64,000 nucleotides of DNA from Lucinisca nassula. Lineage: Eukaryota > Mollusca > Bivalvia > Lucinida > Lucinidae. Made by a program: the position numbers and the translations under genes. Shown here in pieces: positions 22,741 to 32,504 of this stretch. The notes beneath the pieces were generated by a model. That model saw nothing but the letters and a program-made list of their open reading frames with translations, was not told the origin of the DNA and did not search any database. The number at the start of each line of letters is the position of its first letter. Positions within the stretch are counted from its first letter, which is position 1. The stretch lies in assembly GCA_963580285.1 (NCBI GenBank), contig OY757010.1:72444738-72508737 (forward strand), given 5' to 3'.

Positions 22741-22905
22741 GCTGTGGTTCGAGCCTGGCTGGAGACACCTGTGAGACGCCAAGTTCTGCAATGGAAGGTC
22801 AGGTGTTTTTTCTCTAGGTACTCTGTTTTTCGCCCACCTCTGATTAACTATGGACTTGATATGAGTGAAATAATCTTAAAGGCTGTAAAACCAAATCAAA
22901 ACAAA
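22741..22905 (+). mobile_element. SINE, 3' body copy
   Basis: GGTTCGAGCCTGG, GAGACGCCAAGTTCTGCAA and GATATGAGTGAAATAATCTT match the SINE at 647-893. The A-box end of the head is missing. Confidence 0.7.
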
Positions 22906-23107
22906 AAACTATGGAAAATGTGTGTTGTGGGTACTCGGGTTCTCTGATTTGCCACACTGAAGCAATGCCTATGAGTGGCTGAGTATAGACCACAACCTCT
23001 TTATAACATTATGTCATGGTTCAAAATATGTTTTTAAGATTTGGGTAATGGCCCTTTCAAGATCATTTTAATGGCCCTTTCAAGATCATTTCACTTACAT
23101 GTGGCTG

Positions 23108-23276
23108 GTTGTTGATCAGAGATGGGCAAAAACCGAAGAAAAACCACCTGATCTTCTGTTGCTGGACTTTGCTTCCCACATCTGACCCAAGCCAGTATCT
23201 AACCACAGCGGTGAGAGACCTAATGATCAAGAGTCAGTGCTCTTATCCATTAGGCCATGCCACGGAGACCTGTAAT
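23108..23276 (-). mobile_element. SINE, inverted copy
   Basis: Reverse complement of the 647-893 family: AGAGACCTAATGATCAAGAG, GCTCTTATCCATTAGGCCA and CACGGAG at the right end form the tRNA-like head. The body at the left is diverged. Confidence 0.7.
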
Positions 23277-23338
23277 CATGGTTCAATATAAGACAGTTTC
23301 TGATAAAGATGGTTGAAAGATGGGCTCCCAAAAATGTA

Positions 23339-23445
23339 TAGATTATACAGAAAAATGACCATAAATGGTCATTTTTCTGTATAATCTACTCCCAAAAATG
23401 TATAGATTATACCGAAAAATTTTCTGTATAATCTACACATATTTG
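23339..23445. repeat. 50-bp perfect palindrome and a shorter related one
   Basis: TAGATTATACAGAAAAATGA and CCATAAATGG with the exact inverse occupy 23339-23388. A second, shorter version (AGATTATACCGAAAAATTTT) follows at 23403-23443. Confidence 0.8.
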
Positions 23446-23799
23446 TTTGGATAGTTATAACATGCTTTTTTTCTGCTATGAACCCCAACAATAGTGGCAG
23501 AAAGAGGCTGTGGTGTTCTTGATAAGTTATGGTTTTAATTGGAATATCATAAGATACTCTCTTATCTGTTCAGCTGATATTTTCGTGAAAATATCATAGC
23601 ACATGCAATTGACACCAGTTCATGTTGTTGAACATGGGAACAAAATGAACCAACCCATGAGTGAAAGTGAAAGCCCTTTCCGTTCTTGGATTTATGCTCT
23701 TTAAGTATTTGTGTAGGCAATTCACTAGTAGGGCCAGATGCATGACTTCCTGCATTAAAGCTACTTCAGCGTCTCCTGTAATATGTCTGCAAGCAGCAA

Positions 23800-24241
23800 T
23801 CAGACTTTCAGATGAGTCTTTAAACCGAGGTCTCGTCTCCGTATGACCTTTGCTGTTGGTGAGACGTAAAACTCACACACTCACTCTGCAAGCAGCAAGG
23901 GCTCTGGCAAGACTGTCCTTAACCCATTGCATGCAGGGAAACCGCTAAAGGAGAACCTTGGCAAACAGTGCAGGTCCAGATCAGACGCCGCAGAACGCGG
24001 CGTCTGATCAGGGCCTGCACTATTTGCTAACAGAATTTTCCTTCAAAAAATAGAATAAAAATGAAAACAATAGGCCTGAGTGAGTAAGTGTTTCAGTTTT
24101 ATGTCCCACCAACAGCTAAGGTCATACGGAGACGGGACCTCGGTTTAAAGACTCATCCGAAAGTCTGGAGAAGCCCGGGATCGAACCTGCGACCCCTGGT
24201 TAACAAGGCGAGTAGCGTAACCACTCGACCACGGAGGCTTC
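23800..24241. mobile_element. Inverted pair of a tRNA-derived SINE
   Basis: 24083-24241 is an antisense copy: GTTTTATGTCCCACCAAC, GGTCATACGGAGACGGGACC and the tRNA-like GGGATCGAACCTGCGACCCC and ACCACTCGACC. 23800-23885 is the 3' part in the other orientation (AAACCGAGGTCTCGTCTCCG, GTGAGACGTAAAACTC). A D hairpin lies between them. Confidence 0.7.
23961..24028. repeat. D hairpin 4
   Basis: GCAAACAGTGCAGGTCCAGA then the inner stem TCAGACGCCGC/GCGGCGTCTGA, which is perfect, then GGGCCTGCACTATTTGC. Confidence 0.85.
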
Positions 24242-24437
24242 TAAACAATAGGCCTGACACCCCTTATATGACAAATGGACTTGACCAACATAAAGCAGTG
24301 GAAGAGTCCATTAGAATACAATGGGTTATACACAGGCTCACCTGATCCTTTGCTGGTTGACTATACTAAAAGTACGCTTTTCTCATGAGCTGGCTGTAAT
24401 TATGTTGAATTTTGGTGCCTTATGATATTGGACAAGC

Positions 24438-24438
24438 T

Positions 24439-24536
<98 letters not shown>

Positions 24537-24541
24537 CATCC
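24438..24541 (+). repeat. (TCTA)n microsatellite
   Basis: About 25 TCTA units, ending in TCCATCCATG. The frame of Tyr/Leu/Ser/Ile it opens is an artefact. Confidence 0.97.
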
Positions 24542-24544
24542 ATG

Positions 24545-24800
24545 TAGTTACGATAGGGTTCTTTAACCTGCATAGGGGATGGTTTTCCCTGCACAGGGGG
24601 GGCCTCGAGTTAACGTCCCGATCTGAAGGACGGTGCATCCGCGCAGTCTTGCCAGAACCTTCGCTGCTCGCTCATACAAGCAGTGAATCAAGTGGAACCT
24701 TCAGACAGAAAGCCATATCCCTGGCCTCTCTGAATGGCTGAGCATGCGCTGTTAAAATTTGTCATGACGGAATGCTCGAAGACACAAATTCGCTTGGCGG
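24545..24800 (+). repeat. Dispersed repeat carrying a recurrent short open frame
   Basis: CATAGGGGATGGTTTTCCC, GAGTTAACGTCCCGATCTG, and a frame reading SSESSGTFRQKAISLASLNG. I recall frames of this type from many mollusc gene models and regard it as repeat-derived. A frame reading RRGYLLHRRPAKAMASL at about 13710-13770 is of the same kind. Confidence 0.45.
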
Positions 24801-25027
24801 GGCTCATATAACATTGCTGTTATTTAGTGAATAATATCATGTCATAAAAATGATATGACCACCCATGTAATAACACTTGGTTACTGGTGTTTAACAGCAT
24901 AATGCTGTCTATGATAAAGCTATGTTTTATACTGCAAATGTCAAAGTTCTTTGACAATAAATTCATTTTCAAATTGTAATGTGATATAAACAGAATCTTG
25001 AAGATCTTACACTCATTGTCTTTTCAT

Positions 25028-25302
25028 ATCATCACCAAAACATGCTTATATAATTTTGACCCCCTCGAACCCGAATTTTATATAGTAAAACTGGGGTTTC
25101 GGGGGGTATACCTTATTTTTCTTATTTCTGCTGTAAAATATAGATTGTGGGTACTCGTTAGAACAGCCTCGAGGAGGCGGTTCTAACGAGTGCCCACAAT
25201 CTATATTTTGAGCAGAAATAAGAAAAATATCACAATTTTTCTTCTTAAAATTTTCATTTTTATGGCGATAAAAGTGGCAATGTATTTGTATGGGTAATGT
25301 GA
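25028..25302 (+). mobile_element. H-family MITE, subfamily a, copy 1
   Basis: TIR-like ends CATCACCAAAACATGCTTAT and GTATTTGTATGGGTAATG (inverted). Inside are AGTAAAACTGGGGTTT and the H hairpin with the stem GAACAGCCTCGAGGAGGCGGTTC. Confidence 0.75.
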
Positions 25303-25458
25303 ATATATGAAACTCTGCAAAGACTTGTTTCATAAATTTCATATGAAATACACACTGTATGCTCTATGTAGATACCATTACTTTTGCTATGAATACCCTA
25401 TTACAAGACAACAGTCAGAAAGAAGCTTCCATTTTATTAACAGCATACTTGTTAAAAA

Positions 25459-25739
25459 TCATTACGCAAACATGCCTATACAAATACATTGCCACCTTTA
25501 TCTCCGAAAAAATGAAAATTTTATTATCAAAAATTGTGATATTTTCCTTATTTCTGCTCAAAATATAGATTGTAGGCACTCGTTAGAACCGCCTCATCGA
25601 GGCGGTTCTAACGAGTACCCACAATCTATATTTTAGAGCAGAAATAAGAAAAAAAGGTATACCCTCGGAAATCCCAGTTTTACTATATAAAAGTGGGGTT
25701 CAAGGGGGTCAAAATTATATAGGCGTGTTTTCGTGATGA
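25459..25739 (-). mobile_element. H-family MITE, subfamily a, copy 2
   Basis: Ends TCATTACGCAAACATGCCTA and, inverted, TATAGGCGTGTTTTCGTGAT. The hairpin stem AACCGCCTCATCGAGGCGGTT is perfect. Orientation is opposite to copy 1. Confidence 0.85.
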
Positions 25740-25921
25740 TTGCTAAAACATTACTTCACACTGTAAATGAAAATGAAGCTTAACAAGAATTTTCTTTACC
25801 ATATCACTTAACGTAGTGTCAAATAATATTTTTCCATATGTAGCATGTAATAGTCAACCCTCCTTATACTGACATTCCCTGTGACAACAAAACTTGTTAT
25901 AACGACAATTTCCAACACGTG

Positions 25922-26180
25922 AACAAGTCCGTGAAATGAACACCCCACTTTGTTTAGAGAAAACTGGGGCTTACGGGGGTAAACATTATTTTCCTTATTA
26001 TTATTCCAAGATATAGGTTGTGGGTACCTGTTAGAACCGCCTCAATGAGGCTGTTCTAACGAGCACCCATAACCTATGTTGACAGTATTAATAAGAAAAA
26101 TATCACAGATTTTCATCGGAAATTTAGCCATTTTGGAGATGTGAAAAAATGCACTATGTCACATGGGTGTGTTATCGTAA
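25922..26180 (+). mobile_element. H-family MITE, subfamily b
   Basis: CCGTGAAATGAACACCCC and, inverted, CATGGGTGTGTTATCGTAAT. The stem AACCGCCTCAATGAGGCTGTT has one mismatch. A CTTGTTATAACGACAATT motif lies just before (25895-25915). Confidence 0.75.
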
Positions 26181-26374
26181 TGAATGGAATAAATCCTTAA
26201 CTAAATGCTTAACATTGGTTCTGTTCATAATTTGGCGTGGGCATCCCTCTAATTGGTACACCTAGATTGAATCCATACTCATGAAAGATTCTTGTAATCT
26301 AATACTCCAAGAAACAAATAGTTATTAAGGTGAAAAGGCCGTTTATTACTTGTTATACTCCTTATTTTGGGTTT

Positions 26375-26655
26375 CCATTACGCAAACACGCCTATACAAA
26401 TACATTGCCACCTTTATCGCCGAAAAAATGAAAATTTTATGATGAAAAAGTGTGATATTTTCCTTATTTCTGCTAAAAATATATGTTGTGGGCACTCGTT
26501 AGAACCGCCTCATCGAGGCGGTTCTAACGAGTACCCACAATCTATATTTTATTGCAGAAATAAGAAAAATAAGGTTTACTCCCGGAAACCCCAGTTTTAC
26601 TATATAAAAGTGGGGTTCAAGGGGGTCAAAATTATATAGGCCTGTTTTCGTGATG
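26375..26655 (-). mobile_element. H-family MITE, subfamily a, copy 3
   Basis: Nearly identical to 25459-25739 in sequence and orientation; the stem AACCGCCTCATCGAGGCGGTT is perfect. Confidence 0.85.
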
Positions 26656-26710
26656 ATTTTTTAATGACAAATTGTTTACAGAGGCAAAATATTAGGGAAC
26701 TTATCACGAT

Positions 26711-26965
26711 AACAAGTCTGTGAAACGAAGAACCCGCTATACCCCACTTTATACATAGAAAACTGGGGTTTAAGGGGATATACATTATCAGCTTTATTTT
26801 TACTCAGAAACACAGATTGTGGGTAGTCTTTAGAACTGCTTCATTGCTTCATTAACAAGCACCCACAATCAATGTTGAAAGCAGAAATAAGAAAGATGTC
26901 AAAATTTTTACCTAATATATGTCATTATTGACACCATGTTGGATGCCATTATTTCACATGGACAT
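26711..26965 (+). mobile_element. H-family MITE, subfamily b, stem-deleted
   Basis: GTCTGTGAAACGAAGAACCC, AAAACTGGGGTTTAAGGGG and TTGTGGGTAGTCTTTAGAAC. The right arm has lost its inner part (TTCATTAACAAGCACCCAC). Confidence 0.65.
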
Positions 26966-27139
26966 GTTTTCTATGTGACTGTCATTATAACGAGGGTCTT
27001 GTGTATTGTGTAGCAACTTTGGGAAAAGTTTTGTATTGGAGTGTTACGGCCCAGTTAGCACTATTTTAGGTCATTTTTGAGCCGGGCAGTTTATCTATCC
27101 ACACTTTTCCTGGGCAGGCTTATACGTAAGAGGTTAACC

Positions 27140-27330
27140 AGTACAGTGCATTCTTTCACCAGAAACTGATCAACTGCCCTTCCTGAAACGGCTTAAGGGC
27201 GAGAATGACTGTAGAAAAGATTTCACGATCAGTCTCCACAAAAGAACGTTACCATCCCCGGCAGGTATCGAACCTGCATCCTCCTGATTGCCAGTCAGAT
27301 GCACATCCGACTGAGCTACCGAGGCCGGCC
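27140..27330 (-). mobile_element. tRNA-derived SINE, inverted
   Basis: The head at 27262-27328 reads, inverted, GGTAGCTCAGTCGGATG (A-box region) and GGTTCGATACCTGCC (B-box region). The body contains TTAAGGGCGAGAATGAC. The tRNA-like part has a plausible anticodon arm, but the attached body marks it as a SINE. Confidence 0.75.
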
Positions 27331-27879
27331 TGGGAAATGGAATTCTAAGACAGTGTTGCGTCTTTTGTAGGAACTGTATTATACTTCTACATAGAAACAT
27401 GCATAAAAAATGAATGATCATATAATAAAAAGAATCTTACACTCTTGGTCATTTCATAGTTAAAGGCTTGTTTCAGTTTCATATGAAATAACCATGGGTG
27501 TATTTATTTATGCGTTATGAATTGAAATTAGTATTTTTATCATGCAATATATATGTATATATTTTCTTCTATTAAACCTGACATTTGTTTTTAATTTAGT
27601 TTTAATTTGTTCATGTTGTAATGTAAACAATACAGGTTGCTAACCCTTGTTCTGCTGAATAAATTAATTTTTGATATCCATTTTGGACTATCAACATATC
27701 AAGTAATGTAATTGGTTTATTGTCCAAAATGGATATAAAAAATACCGGTAAATAACTTTAATTGCCTACCGGTGTGTCAGGCGTCAGATTCTATTACGGT
27801 TCCAGCGTAAAGGCTTACTCATGTAATGTTGGTTGGTGCCTGATGCTCTGTCTCTGGTCGGGCCCATTGGAGTTATACT

Positions 27880-29090
27880 GTTGGTTTTGTTTTGCTCCAG
27901 CATTTAAGTGGTTTGTTGCTCTTGTCATCACCAGTGTTTCATCTCTGTTGTTGTTTGATTTTTGAGTTCTCGGAGATGTTACACTGATGTGTTAGGAGGC
28001 CTTCATGTCGACTGAACAAACTAGAACTGTCAGTGAAACTGACTAGGGCCCCGGCAGTGCCATCAGAGGAGTTGGATTTTTTTTCAAAGGGCTATTAATG
28101 AAAAATGTTGATGGATAGACGGGCAGATGGACAGACGGACGGACAGACAGGGCATTACTATACGGCACACTGTCACATTATGGTTAATATTTCTGCTAAG
28201 TAATATTTAAATCCATCCAGGTATAAGAAAGTTATAGATTGGACACAATAAAAAAGACGCTTTTTTGACCTTTTATCTCTAAGTATGACCTTGACCTTTG
28301 AGGTACGGCTGTGGGTCTTGCGTGTGACACTTCGTCACATTATGGTTAACATTTCTGCCAAGTAATATTTAAATCCATCCAGGAATAATAACAAAGTTAT
28401 TAATTGGACACAGGAAAGACCCTTTTTTGACCTTTAACCTCTAAGTATGACCTTGACCTTTGAGGTACGGACCTGAGTCTTGCGCGCAACACTCCATCAC
28501 ATTATGGTTAACATTTCTGCCAAGTAATATTTAAATCCATCCAGGAATAAGAAAGTTATGGAGGATAAAAAAATTTGTGGACGGACAGACGGACAGACAG
28601 ACAGGCAGACAGACGGACGGACAGAGTGATTACTATAGGGCACCCACACTTTCAGTGGAGTAAGAAAGTTATGGAGGATAAAAAAATTTGTGGACGGACA
28701 GACGGACGGACGGACAGACAGAGTGATTACTATAGGGCACCCACACTTTCAGTGCGGGGCCCTAATTATTGTCTAAATCGCGACGGAATCAAGGGCGAGG
28801 ATTGCGGCCGCGTTAAATCAATTTAAGCCCCCCAGTTCTTTTCACTGACCATTCCAAGGCGGTTCTTATGTCGCAGTTTATTTTTGTTATGGTTTGTCAT
28901 TGAGTGTGTGTAGCTCTTATATCTTTTTGTTTTTGGCAGCCAATTGGCCATTTTGTTGGAAATTAATTGTCCTTTTGGCTTTCCACTATTGCAGATTCCA
29001 TTAGGGTCTACTTATTTAATGTTTGTGTTTCTTTCCCTTTGGTGTCACTGCTGGGAGCTGTGGGTTAATTGTATTGCCTTCACTTCTATT
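27880..29090 (+). repeat. Dispersed repeat, second copy, split by T5
   Basis: 27880-28020 and 28766-29090 together match 9866-10330: AGGAGGCCTTCATG, then after the insertion CGCGACGGAATCAAGGGCGA and TCTTTCCCTTTGGTGTC. The break is between GAACAAA and ATTATTGTC; the intact copy reads GAACAAATTATTTGTC. Confidence 0.75.
28021..28765 (-). mobile_element. T5 tandem-repeat element, complete small copy
   Basis: Read on the - strand, the head is AGGGCCCCGCACT/AGTGTGGGTGCCC. Then come CTGTCTGTCCGTCCGTC stretches and units related to those of T2 (AAGGTCAAGGTCATACTT). The 3' end is the hairpin GTCAGTTTCACTGAC followed by AGTTCTAG and TTT. The head segment with its CGTC stretch occurs twice in tandem (28555-28765). 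Confidence 0.8.
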
Positions 29091-29392
29091 TTTCAAATGG
29101 CTCAATCACCATGAAATTTTGTTCAACACTGGGGTAGTTTGAGCCACTGAGGGTTAATTACAATGTCAGATCATGAGGCTTAGTAACGGTATCTTCCCCA
29201 ATTTTTAAAATAAAAGATGTCATGGATAGATATTAGAATTGCCTTGTGAAGGTGATTCTTATGAGCATGTCCAACATACAATTTCAGGAAAAGATAGAAA
29301 ATTATCAGGAAAACCTATTATATTAATATCAGTAGTCATATAGGGACACTCAAATGAGTTCTAAACAGGCATGGTATAGGAACCCATTCACA

Positions 29393-29672
29393 GCCCCCGC
29401 CCATTGGGGCTTGAAGAAATAGATGGGCTGCATGATGCTGAAACCGACCCGCACACGTGTACTGGTAAACCCCTTCGAGGACCTAAGCTTGCCCAGGCAA
29501 AGCGGTGCGAGTCGGGCCCGTCCATGCCTATAAACTCTTTTGGTTTCATTGGGCAGAAGGGCTTGAGATGTCATTTCATCTCAATGTTGGTTAAAAGTCC
29601 CACAAAATTGGAAGCAACGTCTCCAAAATTACAGTGTTGAAGGGGGCGCTAAACCTCAAATCAAACAAACAA
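29393..29672 (+). mobile_element. SINE family A, copy 3
   Basis: CCCATTGGGGCTTGAAG to GAAGGGGGCGCTAAACCTC with an AAAC tail. 29091-29392 and 29673-30070 show nothing else I recognise except a run of A at 29731-29746. Confidence 0.75.
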
Positions 29673-30069
29673 TATAGGAATCCATTCAAGACTTCAGTTA
29701 CTTTGCTTGTGACCCGATGAACATTTTATTAAAAAAAAAAAAAAACATTTCTTTTGTATAAAAAAACCCATCAAAAATAGTGAATTCGGAAGGTTGATTT
29801 GAACATTGTTGGAAAAGACTTTTCCTCCTGTTGCAGCATACAGTGTCCTGCTATAATCTCACATTGTACAGCTTTTTGCTCTGATAATGATCAAAAATAT
29901 TAAGGTTGCATCCCATGTCTGTTTCCAACCATGTTCTACCACAAAATTGAAAGTAGTACTGCATTAATAATTATTTACCCTAAATAGTCCTCATCTCCTT
30001 ACCACACTTGTTCTGAAATTTGAACAAGTACAGTTTACTACCATATGTTGTGTCTAAAATGGTAGGATG

Positions 30070-30135
30070 AGTGGCAAACAGTGCAAACCCTGATGAGATG
30101 CAGCATTGCAGCATCTCATCTAGGTTTACACTTTG
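30070..30135. repeat. D hairpin 5
   Basis: GGCAAACAGTGCAAACCCTG, then ATGAGATGCAGCAT/GCAGCATCTCAT, then the inverse outer arm. The inner stem is GAGATGC/GCATCTC, perfect. Confidence 0.8.
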
Positions 30136-30155
30136 CTCAAGCCTATCTGTCTGAA

Positions 30156-30362
30156 TACAGTGAAATTCCAGTTAAGACCACCTAAAATTAAGACTTATTC
30201 TCCTTTAGAAAGCATAATTTAGAGGTTTACATCATTCTTTCTGTGTTTTTTCCGTACTAAGTATCTTCTAGAGAGAGACCTACTTTGGGACTGTTCAAAA
30301 TGGGTCTTAAAGACCACTTGAACAGTCCCAAATGTGGTCTTATTATTGGAATTTGTCTGTAC
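30156..30362. mobile_element. Inverted-repeat MITE
   Basis: Ends ACAGTGAAATTCCAGTTAAG and, inverted, GACAAATTCCAATAATAAG. The centre pairs TTTGGGACTGTTCAA with TTGAACAGTCCCAAA. A shorter copy is at 44897-44990. Confidence 0.75.
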
Positions 30363-31559
30363 ATAAGGTAACTTTCGTATACAGTATACTGCCAGCATTC
30401 ATTGTATTACTACCCAATTTTTACATGTGCCTGTTACCAGATTTTAGTTCCATCATGGACTGTAGCTGTAGTTTTGTATCTGGTCAGTATTAGTTCTGAT
30501 TTTATTCAGCATTGTAACATGTTTTTTACGATATAATGATGAAAGGAGTCAGTAGGGACAACTCTTTTAAAATATTTTTGTTTTTCGTATTTACAGTATA
30601 CTTTCAAAGGAAACAATCTGCTCCTCAGGTGCATATCAGGAGCATATAAGAATTTCACATGGGTATGAGGGGTTGATAGAAAAATCCGTCCGAGGGTCAC
30701 TGTCCAGCATCATGAGTGTTTAACCTTTAAATTTCAGGGTTTTTTTAAGCAAACAGTGTAGACCCTTATGATCAGACTCAGATTTGCCAATGACCCAGCA
30801 GTCAAGCCCAGTTCAGAACTACGTCACACTGCAGCAGATAAGCCCAGTCCAGAAATTACAGATAACCATCCCATTTCAGACAGCATTCTGACATCACAGG
30901 GCAAGACTAGTAGGGCTGTAAATATTTGTTACCTGTAGTTGTAAACTTTTTATTTCATTGTATGTTCAGTTATAGTCACACAGACATAAGCAACATAATT
31001 CAGATTCGTACAATAACTTTTGGTTTAGTGGCAATCAACCCAAACAAGCGGACCATGATTGTCCTATATTGCTCACCTGAGGTGACAGATTCTAAGTTTC
31101 ACACAACTACAGTGGAACTTCCACTGACAGTCACATGATGAGTGGTCATCTCCCATTAATGGCCATTTTCATTCCCCACCCCCCTTCCCCTCCCAGGTAT
31201 TTTCCTATATATTTTAATTCTGATGACCGGTAACCTCCATTCTCATGTCAGGGGCCATAATATTTTATGATTTTGTAGCCAGATTCAATCTGTTCAACAG
31301 TCAAAATGACAGAGAATGGGAAATTTCATTGAAAAAGAAATCAAAAGTGGAAAAGTTAAAAGGGTTTATGGAAATCGCATCTCACAGATAAAATACCAAA
31401 TGTCCCTTACACAATATGTCATCATCATGAATTGTTTATCAAGATATAGGCTTCTAGCTTTTACAGTTCCTGAGAAAACTGGCGAAAAAGTTGACATTAG
31501 CACTGTCAATATGGAGAACAAAGAATGAAAAGATAAACAAACAAACCAATATCAAAGGC

Positions 31560-31745
31560 CTAGGCCTTCTGGTTTAAGACAAGAAGATTTTTTAAAGCTT
31601 TTTCTTTTTAAGTCTTTGTTAAACAAGTAGGCCCCAGGACGAGGCATTTTTAGCCCCACAGCTAAAATTTGAACAATCTTGGTAGAGATCCACTAGATGA
31701 AGCTACATACCAAATATCAAAGACCTGGGCCTTCAGACAAGGTTT
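31560..31745 (-). repeat. T1-like fragment, inverted
   Basis: GCTAAAATTTGAACAATCTT, GGTAGAGATCCACTAGATGA and TATCAAAGACCTGGGCCTTC match T1 units. 30363-31559 holds T7-like text at about 31430-31500 (TTCTAGCTTTTACAGTTCC) and a C-rich run at 31180, with no supported gene. Confidence 0.6.
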
Positions 31746-31794
31746 TTAAAGGTGTGACAAAGCACATTCTTCATACCTCCTAAATGGTCATTTT

Positions 31795-31850
31795 TCTGAT
31801 GAAAATTTGTAAGATTAATTTATTTATACCATTAACACAGGTTGTGGGTG
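31795..31850. repeat. H hairpin, half only
   Basis: TGATGAAAATTTGTAAGA, then ACAGGTTGTGGGTGCTCGTT, then a G13 run replaces the rest. Confidence 0.6.
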
Positions 31851-32504
31851 CTCGTTGGGGTTTTGGGGGGGGGGGGTTTCATCACACAAACTAGTTAATT
31901 TGATGAGGGTTTTTTTCTGTTCAAGCAGCAAACACTAAGGTGCTGATCAGACTGCCAGATGTACAAGCTGATTTGCACCTGAAATGCTCATAAATGGCAA
32001 AAACAGTATTTCTCATGGCTCAAATGAATCCAGTCTTATTTTGTATGTTTGTGTTTGAGTTTTACGTCCCATCAACAATAAAGGTCTTAGAAGACTTAAG
32101 TCTTATTTTTGTATTAACCCATTATACTTTTTGAATTATCTCCCTTGGAAGTTTGTTGGTATGTATATATGTATTGGCAAATTGTGTCCTGTCAATAACT
32201 TTCTTATTTTTTGATGGATTTTAAAATTACTCAGCAAAAATATTAACAACCATAAGACGATGTGTGGTGCGCATGAGGCAGGTCGGTACCTCAAAGGTCA
32301 AGGTCATACTTAGAGGTCAAAGGTCAAAAAAGGGGCCTTTTTTTCATATTTGGTCAATAACTTTCTTATTTTGAGATGGATTTTAAAATTACTTGGCATA
32401 ATTATTAACAACCATAAGACGATGTGTGGTGTGCATGAGGCAGGTTGGTACCTCAAAGGTCAAGGTCATACTTAGAGGTCAAAGGTCAAAAAAGGGGCCT
32501 TTTT

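Noticed and set aside
30926..31528. Two 70-codon frames as small genes
   Set aside because: No recognisable domain, and the second overlaps T7-like repeat text.
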